Assembly: GCA_017624795.1 (NCBI GenBank)
Contig: JAGAMJ010000059.1
Coordinates: 1-23,343, forward strand
Length of the DNA: 23,343 nucleotides
Direction: 5' to 3'
Source: Clostridia bacterium
GTDB taxonomy: Bacteria; Bacillota; Clostridia; Oscillospirales; CAG-272
Below are positions 6,651-14,358 of the stretch, piece by piece (the stretch's first letter is position 1; each line of letters begins with the position of its first letter). The notes below the pieces were generated by a model that searched no databases, was not told the origin of the DNA, and was given only the letters and a program-made list of their open reading frames with translations. The position numbers and the translations under genes are program-made.

Positions 6651-7013
6651 ATGACTGGGGAAGCTCAAATACCAAACTGTGCGTTTTTGCACGCTCATGG
6701 GGAGCTTGTTGAGCGTTTGCGCGGGCAACTGCCAAGCGAGGACGCCTTGATCGACCTTTCGGAGCTTTTCAAAATATTCGGGGACAGCACGCGCGTTAAG
6801 ATCTTGTACGCGCTGCTTGGCGACGAGCTTTGCGTGTGCGATATCGCAAGTCTGCTTTGTATGACGGTGTCCGCCATTTCCCATCAGCTGCGCATTTTGC
6901 GCTCCGCAAAGCTGGTCGTTTTTCGCCGCGAGGGGAAGACGGTGTTTTATTCTCTTGCCGACGATCACGTTCGCACGATTCTCGGCATGGGCATGGAGCA
7001 TATATTAGAATAA
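6651..7013 (+). CDS. cadC: ArsR/SmtB-family metal-sensing repressor, CadC-like
   Basis: A 120-aa winged-helix repressor. The start at 6651 follows AAGGAGG at 6638-6644; the longer frame from 6576 runs through the promoter and is rejected. The metal motif ELCVCDIA (C61, C63) with C10 matches the CadC alpha-3N site, but H14 sits where CadC has its second N-terminal cysteine. The alpha-5 site is also present: D104, H106, H117 and E120, the same spacing as in SmtB. The recognition helix is SAISHQLRILRSA. Metal binding would release the operator at 6613-6628 and switch on the HMA protein and ATPase that follow. Likely ligands are Zn, Cd or Pb. The symbol reflects similarity only. Confidence 0.88.
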   Translation: MTGEAQIPNCAFLHAHGELVERLRGQLPSEDALIDLSELFKIFGDSTRVKILYALLGDELCVCDIASLLCMTVSAISHQLRILRSAKLVVFRREGKTVFYSLADDHVRTILGMGMEHILE

Positions 7014-7034
7014 TCAAAAAGGGGGGAGCTATTT

Positions 7035-7256
7035 ATGAAGAAGATCTTTGAATTGGAAGAATTGGATTGCGCGCACTGTGCCGCCCGTATGGAGGAGGGG
7101 ATCCGCAAGCTGGAGGGCGTGATCGACGTGTCGGTCAATTTCCTCACCCAAAAGCTGACGCTGGAAGCCGAAGATGCCGTGTTTGAAAAGGTGCTGAAAA
7201 AGGCAGTCAAGATCTGCCGCAAGATCGAGCCCGATTGCAGGGTGATCACGAAATAA
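7035..7256 (+). CDS. Free-standing heavy-metal-associated (HMA) domain protein
   Basis: A 73-aa HMA-fold protein with the metal-binding CxxC (C12, C15 in LDCAHCAARM), preceded by an acidic ELEELD stretch that is more typical of Zn/Cd/Pb HMA domains than of Cu(I) ones. Only one HMA unit is present. It lies 21 nt after the repressor, has a G-rich ribosome binding site (AAAAAGGGGGGAG), and ends 1 nt before the ATPase start. It may act as a soluble chaperone or as a detached N-terminal domain for the ATPase, which lacks an HMA of its own. Confidence 0.88.
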   Translation: MKKIFELEELDCAHCAARMEEGIRKLEGVIDVSVNFLTQKLTLEAEDAVFEKVLKKAVKICRKIEPDCRVITK

Positions 7257-7257
7257 C

Positions 7258-9165
7258 ATGACGTACAGACAAAAAAAGAACCTGTGCCGCATCATCGCGG
7301 GGGCAGTGCTGCTGATCGCGGCGGCGGCTTGTGAGCGATCGGTGCTGTCGCACGCACCGCTGCTGTGGCGGCTTGCGCTGTATCTGCCCGCGTATCTTAC
7401 AGTGGGCTATGACGTACTGTGGCGCGCCGTACGCAACATCGCGCACGGGCAGGTCTTTGACGAGAACTTTTTGATGTGCATCGCCACGCTCGGTGCGCTT
7501 GCTGTCGGCTTTTTGCCAAGTGCCGAGCCCGAATTTGCCGAGGCGGTGTTCGTGATGATCTTTTATCAAACGGGCGAGCTTTTTCAAAGCGTCGCCGTTG
7601 GAAAAAGCCGCCGCTCGATCTCGGCGCTCATGGACATTCGTCCCGAGCTTGCCCGCGTGGAACGGAACGGAAAGGAAATGGAGGTTTCGCCCGATGCGGT
7701 TGCCGTTCACGAGGTGATCGTGGTGCGCCCCGGGGAAAAGATCCCCTTGGACGGGTGCGTTTTGAGCGGAAGATCCGATCTCAATACCGTGGCGCTGACG
7801 GGGGAGGCGATCCCGCGCGCCGTCGCGGCGGGCGAGCGCGTGGTCAGCGGCTGCACCAACATCACGGGTGCGCTTCGGGTGAGGGTGGAAAAGCCCTTTG
7901 CCGATTCGACCGTTTCGCGTATCCTGCGTTTGATGGAAAATATGGGCACGCGCAAGTCGCGCAGCGAGAAATTCATCACCCGTTTCGCCAAATATTACAC
8001 ACCGCTTGTGGTGATCGCGGCGTTGCTTGTGGCATTTTTGCCACCGATGCTGCTTGGCGATTTCGGAGGCAATTTTGCCGTTTGGCTTTCCCGCGCGCTC
8101 ACGTTTCTGATCGTTTCTTGCCCCTGCGCGCTTGTCATTTCAGTGCCGCTTTCCTTCTTCGGGGGGATCGGCGGCGCTTCAAGGCGAGGGGTGCTGATCA
8201 AGGGCTCGCAGGATCTGGAAGCGCTCTCTCTCGCCGAGATCGCCGTGTTCGATAAAACGGGCACGCTGACCTGCGGCAGCTTTACCGTGACGGATATTTA
8301 TCCTGTTGGTATTTCGCAAAAGGAATTGATCCGCCTTGCAGCCGCGGCGGAGGCAAGCTCCAATCACCCCGTCGCCAAAGCGTTGCAACAGGCGGCAGAG
8401 GGCGAGGTGTTGCCGCGTTCCACGCAGATCACCGAGGTCGCGGGCATGGGCGTTCGCGCCGTGGTGGAGGGCAGGGAGGTTGCCGTTGGCAACGCCGCGC
8501 TCATGCGCGAGTACGGCCTGAATACCATCGCCCCGGACGCGCAAGGAACTGTGGTTTTCGTATCCCGTCAAGGCACTTATTTGGGTGCGATCGTGATATC
8601 CGATACGGTTAAGACGGGGGCAGGCGAGGCGCTTGCCGCGCTTTCCCGCCTTGGCGTGAGGCGCACGGTCATGCTGACGGGCGACCGCGAGGAAAGCGCC
8701 CGTGCCGTTGCCAAGGCGATCGGTATCACCGAATGGCGTGCCGCGCTTTTGCCCGTCGATAAGGTGCGCGAGGTGGAGGTGCTGCTGACCAGCCCCCACA
8801 GCGGAACGCTTGTGTTCGTGGGGGACGGTATCAACGACGCGCCCGTGCTTGCCCGTGCCGACGTGGGTGTCGCGATGGGGGCGCTCGGCTCGGACGTGGC
8901 GGTCGAGGCGGCGGACGTCGTGCTGATGGACGACGATCCGCGAAAGCTTGCCTTTGCCATCGGACACGCACGCCGTACCTTGCGCATCGTTCGGCAAAAT
9001 ATCGTGCTGGCGCTTTGCGTGAAGGCGGCGGTGCTGCTTTGCTCCGCCATCGGGCTGCTTGGCAGCTTGCAAATGCCCCTTGCGATCTTCGCGGACGTCG
9101 GGGTGGCGGTGATCGCGATCCTTAACGCGATGCGCACGCTGCACGTTAAAAAAAGGACAGAGTGA
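7258..9165 (+). CDS. P1B-type heavy-metal ATPase (Zn/Cd/Pb exporter type)
   Basis: A 635-aa heavy-metal P-type ATPase that pumps soft divalent cations out of the cell using ATP. Motifs: TGE (181-183, actuator), SCPCAL (287-292, ion-binding CPC), DKTGT (332-336, phosphorylated D332), SSNHP (367-371, HP signature of P1B), MLTGDRE (472-478) and GDGIND (522-527). K589 in the seventh helix and D613 in the eighth (FADVGVAVIAILNAMR) fit the P1B-2 ZntA/CadA subgroup rather than Cu pumps. The N-terminal HMA domain usual in CadA is absent and is encoded as a separate gene immediately upstream. The ATG is 1 nt after that gene's stop, which implies translational coupling; AGGG within the preceding codons can serve as the binding site. 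The stop codon lies inside the downstream terminator. Confidence 0.93.
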   Translation: MTYRQKKNLCRIIAGAVLLIAAAACERSVLSHAPLLWRLALYLPAYLTVGYDVLWRAVRNIAHGQVFDENFLMCIATLGALAVGFLPSAEPEFAEAVFVMIFYQTGELFQSVAVGKSRRSISALMDIRPELARVERNGKEMEVSPDAVAVHEVIVVRPGEKIPLDGCVLSGRSDLNTVALTGEAIPRAVAAGERVVSGCTNITGALRVRVEKPFADSTVSRILRLMENMGTRKSRSEKFITRFAKYYTPLVVIAALLVAFLPPMLLGDFGGNFAVWLSRALTFLIVSCPCALVISVPLSFFGGIGGASRRGVLIKGSQDLEALSLAEIAVFDKTGTLTCGSFTVTDIYPVGISQKELIRLAAAAEASSNHPVAKALQQAAEGEVLPRSTQITEVAGMGVRAVVEGREVAVGNAALMREYGLNTIAPDAQGTVVFVSRQGTYLGAIVISDTVKTGAGEALAALSRLGVRRTVMLTGDREESARAVAKAIGITEWRAALLPVDKVREVEVLLTSPHSGTLVFVGDGINDAPVLARADVGVAMGALGSDVAVEAADVVLMDDDPRKLAFAIGHARRTLRIVRQNIVLALCVKAAVLLCSAIGLLGSLQMPLAIFADVGVAVIAILNAMRTLHVKKRTE

Positions 9166-9185
9166 CGGCGTCACTCTGTCCTTTT
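9151..9185. terminator. Bidirectional terminator overlapping the ATPase stop codon
   Basis: Arms of 16 bp (9151-9166 and 9170-9185) around GGC, with terminal AAAA/TTTT making it functional on both strands. The ATPase stop TGA (9163-9165) is inside the left arm. It also ends the convergent lipid kinase transcript. Confidence 0.88.
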
Positions 9186-9188
9186 AAT

Positions 9189-10157
9189 TTATACCGTTGC
9201 GGGCTCTTTTTCGTTTTCCGCTTGCTCTTGTGCCTCGTTTTGGGTGGACTTTTCCGCAGGTACGGCAAAGCGAATGGCGGCGGGGCAGTTTTCGATGGTG
9301 AACTCGTTTTGCTCCACGATCTCGCCGTCCAGCGTATAAGCAAAGCCCTCGGGCGCGCAAACGCGCACCGACTTGCCCCGGCGGTAGGTGATGATCTTCT
9401 CAAAGCGGTCGTCGTCCAGATGCGTGCCTTCCTTGTAAACGTTGACAAGCTTGATGAAGGTAAAGCGCGAGACGGGACGTACCAGGCAAATTTCAAGCAA
9501 CCCGTCGGTGTTATCCGATTTCGGCGCGCATTTGAAGGAGCCGCCCACGTGAGAGCCGTTCGCCACGGTACAGAGCAGTATTTTGCCGTCGTTGATCTGC
9601 TCACCGTCCACAAAAACGGTGCAATCGTTCTTCATCGCCTTCATAAGTGCGGTCAGAATACCCGTGGTATAGGCGTTCTTGCCGCCGATGATCTTTTTGC
9701 GGCGTACCTTTTCCATTGTGCGCGCGACGGCAGTATCAAAGCCGAAATTGGTCACGTTCAGTGAGTAACGGTCGCCGATCCGCATCACGTCGATCGGCGT
9801 TTCAACGCCGTTTATCAATGCGTCAATATCCAAAAAGCGCTTTGCACCGCCGTAATACTTCACAAAATCGTTGCCGCTGCCGCAGGGGAAGATGGTCATA
9901 GAGGCATTTGGTTGCCCGATGATACCGTGCAGCACCTCGTTGGCGGTGCCGTCGCCGCCACAGGCGTAAAAGCGCAGCATCTCCTCCGGCTCTGCCTTGC
10001 AGCGCGTGCGTACGTATGCCGTCGCGTCGCCGGGCTCGGTCGTATGGTAGATCTCATATGTAATCAGACCGTCATACCGTTTCAAATTGCTTTTCAGGTG
10101 ACCGATAGCGTTGTCACTTCTGCCCGCCGCGGGATTATAAATAAAAATATGCTTCAT
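9189..10157 (-). CDS. YegS/DagK-family lipid kinase (diacylglycerol kinase catalytic domain)
   Basis: A 322-aa soluble kinase of the diacylglycerol/sphingosine kinase fold. Key motifs are the N-terminal IYNPAAGR (6-13), nucleotide-binding CGGDGTANEV (66-75) and PCGSGNDF (91-98), plus the later LNVTNFGFD and the DGE segment near the C-terminus that carries family acidic residues. Members phosphorylate diacylglycerol or related lipids to recycle phosphatidate; the exact substrate cannot be read here. The C-terminal tail beyond about residue 300 is Glu/Gln-rich and probably disordered. GAGGAGGAT lies about 10 nt upstream of the ATG on minus. It is transcribed alone from its own promoter, divergent from a TetR-family gene. 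Confidence 0.92.
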   Translation of the reverse strand: MKHIFIYNPAAGRSDNAIGHLKSNLKRYDGLITYEIYHTTEPGDATAYVRTRCKAEPEEMLRFYACGGDGTANEVLHGIIGQPNASMTIFPCGSGNDFVKYYGGAKRFLDIDALINGVETPIDVMRIGDRYSLNVTNFGFDTAVARTMEKVRRKKIIGGKNAYTTGILTALMKAMKNDCTVFVDGEQINDGKILLCTVANGSHVGGSFKCAPKSDNTDGLLEICLVRPVSRFTFIKLVNVYKEGTHLDDDRFEKIITYRRGKSVRVCAPEGFAYTLDGEIVEQNEFTIENCPAAIRFAVPAEKSTQNEAQEQAENEKEPATV

Positions 10158-10193
10158 GGGGAAAAATCCTCCTCATAGCGACTTGTCCTATTT

Positions 10194-10222
10194 AGTATAA
10201 CATAGTAGAAAGCAATTTTCAA
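10194..10222 (-). promoter_or_regulatory. Promoter of the lipid kinase gene
   Basis: On minus, TTGAAA (10222-10217) and TATACT (10199-10194) have an exact 17-bp spacer. Confidence 0.85.
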
Positions 10223-10252
10223 GTCAGACACCTTGAAAAATAAAGTGTGGGG

Positions 10253-10287
10253 TGTCAAAATGTGACAAAAGATGCAATTTAGTGTCA
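10253..10287. repeat. TGTCA repeats between divergent promoters
   Basis: TGTCA at 10253-10257, its inverted partner TGACA at 10263-10267 (5-nt gap), and another TGTCA at 10283-10287. They lie between the lipid kinase promoter and the TetR-gene promoter and may be regulator half-sites. This is inference from position only. Confidence 0.3.
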
Positions 10288-10315
10288 AAAAACGAGTGGC
10301 GCGCAAAAAAGATAC

Positions 10316-10344
10316 TTGCGGGGCGGCTGAAATTATGGTATAAT
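10316..10344 (+). promoter_or_regulatory. Promoter of the TetR-family gene
   Basis: TTGCGG at 10316-10321 and an extended -10 TGGTATAAT (TATAAT at 10339-10344) have a 17-bp spacer. CGATC direct repeats follow in the leader (CGATCAAAATCGATC). Confidence 0.8.
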
Positions 10345-10387
10345 AAAAGCAGTAACGATCAAAATCGATCAGAAGGGAGGGGGAAAA

Positions 10388-10924
10388 GTGGCATCCTTTA
10401 CCAAAAAGGCGATCGTGGACTCCTTTTTGCAGCTTTTGGGCAAGAAGCCGATCGACAAGATCACCGTGCGTGACGTGGTTGACCATTGTGGCATCAATCG
10501 CAATACGTTTTACTATTATTTCCAGGATATTTACGCAGTCTTGGAGGAGATCAGCCACATCGTTGCCGAGTCCTTGCCCGTCGAGGCGTCCCTTTCTGTG
10601 ACCATTGAGGCGTTTTTCCGCAGTATGTGGAGCTTTAACGCAGCGAATCCCCGCATCACAAGGGGGCTGCTGATGTCGCTGGGGCAGGACGGACTTGAAC
10701 GGTATTTCGCGCGGGATATGGACGTTGTGATCTCGGCGCGCCTTACGCGCGACGCACAGTGGGACGCGGCGCATTTGAGGCACGTTACGGCGTTTTTGCG
10801 CCACGCCATTTTTGGCTTTTGCATTGATTTTCTGTGTCTTGACAAGAACGATGATTTTGAGGAGATGCTGCGTGATATCGTGCGGATCCTGCAAGACGCG
10901 GAAAGCTTTTTTTCGCGGAAATAG
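10388..10924 (+). CDS. TetR/AcrR-family transcriptional regulator
   Basis: A 178-aa regulator that starts with GTG at 10388, preceded by GAAGGGAGGGGG. The N-terminal helix-turn-helix covers about residues 5-50, with TVRDVVDHCGINRNTFYYYF containing the typical TetR recognition helix. The C-terminal ligand/dimer domain (about 55-178) resembles the group related to DhaS-type regulators by its length and helical pattern; the effector is not evident. It is divergent from the lipid kinase gene and followed by a terminator, so it probably controls itself, its divergent neighbour, or distant genes. Confidence 0.88.
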   Translation: MASFTKKAIVDSFLQLLGKKPIDKITVRDVVDHCGINRNTFYYYFQDIYAVLEEISHIVAESLPVEASLSVTIEAFFRSMWSFNAANPRITRGLLMSLGQDGLERYFARDMDVVISARLTRDAQWDAAHLRHVTAFLRHAIFGFCIDFLCLDKNDDFEEMLRDIVRILQDAESFFSRK

Positions 10925-10960
10925 GCACAAACGAAAAAATGCCTGAAATTTAGATAATTT

Positions 10961-10999
10961 GCGCTTTGTGACTGAATTTTAGTCACAGAGCGCTTTTTT
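10961..10999 (+). terminator. Intrinsic terminator after the TetR-family gene
   Basis: Stem GCGCTTTGTGACT (10961-10973) with AGTCACAGAGCGC (10981-10993), 13 bp including one G-U pair, then a run of six T. Confidence 0.9.
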
Positions 11000-11004
11000 A
11001 TCCA

Positions 11005-11034
11005 TAGACAAAATGATGGTAATTATTATAAAAT
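11005..11034 (+). promoter_or_regulatory. Promoter of the DUF308-degV-fakA unit
   Basis: TAGACA at 11005-11010 with TAAAAT at 11029-11034 (18 bp) or TATAAA at 11027-11032 (16 bp). The leader has a small stem CTCGG (11048-11052) / CCGAG (11060-11064) just before the ribosome binding site. Confidence 0.6.
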
Positions 11035-11084
11035 ATGAGCGGAAAAACTCGGCAACGCACCGAGGTGAAAAGAGAGGATACTGT

Positions 11085-11654
11085 ATGAAACGCGCAAATA
11101 TCGTAAAGGAGGCAAGAGTCATTCACGTGGTGGCGTCAATGCTTTTGCTGCTATCGGGCGTATTTATGCTGGCTTGGAAGAACGCCGACGATACCCTGAT
11201 CCGCTGGCTGATCGGTGCCATCTTCGTTGTAATGGGTGTCGCTCGCATTTTGGGGTATTTCGCCAACGACCTGTACCGCTTGGCGTTTCAGTATGATATG
11301 GCGTTGGGTGCCTTCTGCGTCATCTTCGGCGTACTTTCGGTGATCCGTCCCGACAGCATTCAAAATGTGGTCCCGTATGCCATCGGCATTCACGTGCTGT
11401 TTGACGGACTGCTGAAAGTGCAGACCGCTTTTGACGCGAAATCCTTTGGTATGAAGCATTGGTTCGGGCTTTTGATCTCCGCTTCGGTGCTGAGCTTGTT
11501 CGGCATTCTTGCGCTGATCGGTCTTACGATGTGGCCGCAACATATTTTGGTCGGTATCGCGCTGATCCTGGACGGCGGCGAGAACGTGTGGAACACCATG
11601 GGTACTGTTCGTATCCGTGCCAAGAAAGAGGATCGCTTCGGCGACCTGATTTGA
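11085..11654 (+). CDS. DUF308/HdeD-like membrane protein
   Basis: A 189-aa integral membrane protein. The start at 11085 is chosen for AGAGAGG at 11071-11077; the frame open from 11013 begins inside the promoter region. About six hydrophobic helices are visible: roughly 13-31, 38-59, 68-87, 92-113, 122-144 and 147-165, in pairs, as in the DUF308/HdeD fold. The C-terminus RIRAKKEDRFGDLI is charged and cytosolic. HdeD is linked to acid resistance in enteric bacteria, but the Firmicute homologues have no settled role. It sits 28 nt ahead of degV and shares its transcription unit. Confidence 0.8.
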   Translation: MKRANIVKEARVIHVVASMLLLLSGVFMLAWKNADDTLIRWLIGAIFVVMGVARILGYFANDLYRLAFQYDMALGAFCVIFGVLSVIRPDSIQNVVPYAIGIHVLFDGLLKVQTAFDAKSFGMKHWFGLLISASVLSLFGILALIGLTMWPQHILVGIALILDGGENVWNTMGTVRIRAKKEDRFGDLI

Positions 11655-11682
11655 TTTTACTAAAAAAGGAGAGCAAGGAATC

Positions 11683-12564
11683 ATGGCAATCAGAATTTAC
11701 ACCGATACCAACGCGGATTTCAGCCGCGAACAATGTGAAAAGTACGGCGTCACGTGTTTTAGAATGTGCAACATCGTTGAAGGAAAGGTCATTCCCGCTG
11801 ACGGCGCGTGGTCGCACTACGATCCCCATGCTTTTTACGATATGCTTCGCGAGGGCAAGAAAAAGGTCACCACTACACAGGTGCCCGCAGAGGAATTCCG
11901 CACGGCGTTTACTGCCGCGATGGAGGCGGGCGACTCCGTCATTTACGTTGCCAACGCGCTGCCTCTTTCCAGCAGCGTCAACACCGCTTTGGCAGTGGCG
12001 CGAGATCTTGCCGCGACCTATCCCGAGGGCAAGATCTACTGCATTGACTCGAAAAACGTTTGCGGCGGCCAGGGTATGCTTGTCGTGCTTGCTGCCGAGC
12101 TGCGCGACGCGGGCAAGAGTGCCGAGGAAATTGTCGCCGCCATTGAGGAAAAGCGCGCATACGTCAACCAGGTGGTTACCGTCGGATCGCTTGACCGCTT
12201 GAAGAAGTCGGGCCGCGTGAAGGGCTCTGCCGCGTTTTTTGGCAATTTGCTTGGCGTCAAGCCGATCCTGATCTCCGATGCAAACGGACAGAACGTGCCC
12301 GTTTGCAAGGTCAAGGGGCGCAACGCTTCGCTGGATAAGGTCGTGGAAATGGTGAAGGAGAGCGTGATAGATCCCACCTCCCAAACCGTTTATATCCACC
12401 ATGCCGACTGCCCCGAAACAGCGGAATATCTCAAAGACAGATTGATGGAGCTTGGCTTCAAGAATGCCGAGATCGGCATTATCAGCTCCGTGGTCGGCGC
12501 TTGCATTGGACCCGATGCCGTGGGCGTTTGGTGCTATGGCAAAAAGGTCGAAATGACTGTTTGA
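11683..12564 (+). CDS. DegV-family fatty-acid-binding protein (FakB-like)
   Basis: A 293-aa DegV-fold protein. Visible motifs are the N-terminal IRIYTDTNADF, KVTTTQVPAEEF (about 61-72), ANALPLSSSVNTA (about 90-102, the fatty-acid pocket serines), and VGSLDRLKKSGRVKGSAAFFGNLLGVKPIL in two parts near 167-196, all standard for DegV. In the Fak system, FakB presents a bound fatty acid to the kinase FakA to make acyl-phosphate for phospholipid synthesis. FakA lies immediately downstream, which supports that role. AAGGAGAG (11666-11673) is the likely binding site. The SSSVNTA sequence departs from the common SSxLSGTY form, so lipid specificity may differ. Confidence 0.92.
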   Translation: MAIRIYTDTNADFSREQCEKYGVTCFRMCNIVEGKVIPADGAWSHYDPHAFYDMLREGKKKVTTTQVPAEEFRTAFTAAMEAGDSVIYVANALPLSSSVNTALAVARDLAATYPEGKIYCIDSKNVCGGQGMLVVLAAELRDAGKSAEEIVAAIEEKRAYVNQVVTVGSLDRLKKSGRVKGSAAFFGNLLGVKPILISDANGQNVPVCKVKGRNASLDKVVEMVKESVIDPTSQTVYIHHADCPETAEYLKDRLMELGFKNAEIGIISSVVGACIGPDAVGVWCYGKKVEMTV

Positions 12565-12581
12565 TAAAAGAGGATTTATAA

Positions 12582-14237
12582 ATGGCTACTTATGAACTTG
12601 ACGGTGCCCTGTTTGCGGATATGATCCGTGGCGGCACGCAAAATCTGCGTGCCAACGCGCAGGTCGTGAACGATCTGAACGTGTTCCCGATCCCTGACGG
12701 AGATACGGGTGACAATATGAGCATGACGATGGAGGGCGGCGACGCGGCGCTTCATAACCTGACGACCGACTCGCTTTGCTATATTGCCGAAAAGCTGGCG
12801 GGCGGTATGCTGCTTGGTGCGCGAGGCAATTCGGGCGTTATCTTGTCACAGTTTTTTGCGGGGATCGCCAAGGGGCTTTCTAATGTGGAAAAGGCAGACG
12901 CACAGACGCTTGGAAACGCGTTTCAAAGCGGCGTCAGACAGGCATACGACGCGGTGCTGACACCGACAGAGGGTACGATCCTGACCGTGGCGCGCGAGGC
13001 AACCGAATATGCAGTCGCCCGCATTACCCCCAACACCACCTTGGAGGAATTTTTCTCCTGCTTTATCAAGGAAATGCACAATTCCTTGCAGCACACCCCC
13101 GAGCTTTTGCCCATTCTGAAAGAGTCGGGCGTGATCGATAGCGGCGGCGCGGGGCTTGTGTACGTCATTGAGGGTATGAATAAGATCCTGAACGGCGAAA
13201 AGGTCGCGACCGCTATTGCGGCGGCGCCAGCCGCGCAGGTGGTCGACACCTCTGCCTTTACCGCCGACAGCGAGATGGAGTTCGGCTATTGCACCGAGGT
13301 GCTGTTGCAGCTGCAAAACAGCAAGGTGGACGCAGAGAGTTTCCCCGTCAACACGATCTCGGATCATCTTGCCACCCTTGGCGATTCGATCGTGGCGGTG
13401 AAAAACGGAACCGTCGTAAAAATTCACGTACATACCATGACTCCCGGCAAGGTGTTTGAGTTCTGCCAGCGCTTCGGCGAATTCCTCACGGTCAAGGTGG
13501 AGAATATGGCGTTGCAGCACAGCGAGGCAAAGACCGAGAACCGTTTTGATGCGCCCGCCAAAAAGCAAGAGCACAAGCCCTTCGGCGTCGTAGCGGTCGC
13601 CGCGGGAGAGGGTATTCAGGAAACCTTCCGTTCCCTTGGCGCGGATTTCATCGTCGAGGGCGGGCAGACCATGAACCCCTCCTCCGAGGATTTTCTTGCC
13701 GCGTTTGATCTGGTGAACGCTGATACGATCTACGTGCTGCCCAACAACAGCAACATCGTGCTGACCGCCCGTCAGGCGGCAGCGATGTACGACAAGGCGG
13801 ATATCCGTGTATTGGAAAGCCGCACGATCGGCGATGGCTACGCCGCGCTGACCATGCTGGACTTTGAAAGCGGTGATGCCGATCAGATCGAGCGGGATCT
13901 GAACGCCGCTATGGAGGGCGTTGTCACGGGACTTGTCACGCGCTCGGTGCGGGATTCGCACCTTGGCGGTATGGATATTGCCAAAAACGATTACATCGGC
14001 TTTGTGGGCAAGGAAATGCTTTCGGACGCCACCACCGTGACGGGAGCTGCCTGCGATCTGCTTTCCAAGCTGGATATGACCGATCGCGAGGTGCTGATCG
14101 CCATTTGCGGCAAGGATACGACCGCCGCGGATATGGACGTGGTACGCGCTTACATCGGCGAGCATTTCCCCTCTGTTGAGCTTTATGAGATCGACGGCGG
14201 ACAGGATATTTACCACTTCATATTTGTATTAGAGTAA
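12582..14237 (+). CDS. fakA: FakA-like fatty acid kinase (DhaL + DegV-like domains)
   Basis: A 551-aa protein, the usual length for FakA/YloV. The N-terminal DhaL-type kinase domain (about 1-205) carries LNVFPIPDGDTGDNMS (32-47) with the Mg/ATP aspartates, and GARGNSGVILSQ (79-90). A middle domain (about 225-315) includes KVHVHT-like KIHVHTMTPG. The C-terminal DegV-like part (about 330-551) has the family segment YVLPNNSNIVLTA. FakA phosphorylates a fatty acid carried by FakB. It lies 17 nt after degV, with AGAGGA as a modest binding site, and is followed by a strong terminator. Confidence 0.93.
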   Translation: MATYELDGALFADMIRGGTQNLRANAQVVNDLNVFPIPDGDTGDNMSMTMEGGDAALHNLTTDSLCYIAEKLAGGMLLGARGNSGVILSQFFAGIAKGLSNVEKADAQTLGNAFQSGVRQAYDAVLTPTEGTILTVAREATEYAVARITPNTTLEEFFSCFIKEMHNSLQHTPELLPILKESGVIDSGGAGLVYVIEGMNKILNGEKVATAIAAAPAAQVVDTSAFTADSEMEFGYCTEVLLQLQNSKVDAESFPVNTISDHLATLGDSIVAVKNGTVVKIHVHTMTPGKVFEFCQRFGEFLTVKVENMALQHSEAKTENRFDAPAKKQEHKPFGVVAVAAGEGIQETFRSLGADFIVEGGQTMNPSSEDFLAAFDLVNADTIYVLPNNSNIVLTARQAAAMYDKADIRVLESRTIGDGYAALTMLDFESGDADQIERDLNAAMEGVVTGLVTRSVRDSHLGGMDIAKNDYIGFVGKEMLSDATTVTGAACDLLSKLDMTDREVLIAICGKDTTAADMDVVRAYIGEHFPSVELYEIDGGQDIYHFIFVLE

Positions 14238-14243
14238 AAAATC

Positions 14244-14285
14244 ACCGCGCCTTCCCACTTTGGGAAAGGCGCGGTATTTATTTTT
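14244..14285 (+). terminator. Intrinsic terminator after fakA
   Basis: ACCGCGCCTTCCCA (14244-14257) pairs with 14261-14275 with a single bulged A, followed by ATTTATTTTT. Confidence 0.9.
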
Positions 14286-14293
14286 GATTTACC

Positions 14294-14323
14294 TTGACAA
14301 CGGTATGAGATTTTCGCTATAAT
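14294..14323 (+). promoter_or_regulatory. Consensus promoter of the Ig-like/MBL pair
   Basis: Perfect hexamers TTGACA (14294-14299) and TATAAT (14318-14323) with an 18-bp spacer. Confidence 0.88.
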
Positions 14324-14358
14324 AGAGATATAGAAATTACAGGAAAGGGAGGGCGTTT

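Noticed and set aside
8179..9174. 331-codon open frame on minus, opposite the metal ATPase
   Set aside because: Antisense shadow; no start signals and low-complexity composition.
11035..11084. Riboswitch in the leader of the DUF308 gene
   Set aside because: Only a 5-bp stem (CTCGG/CCGAG) is present; no known riboswitch core was recognised and the leader is very short.
12846..14216. 456-codon open frame on minus, opposite fakA
   Set aside because: Antisense shadow of fakA; the translation is His/Arg/Gly-rich with no recognisable motif.
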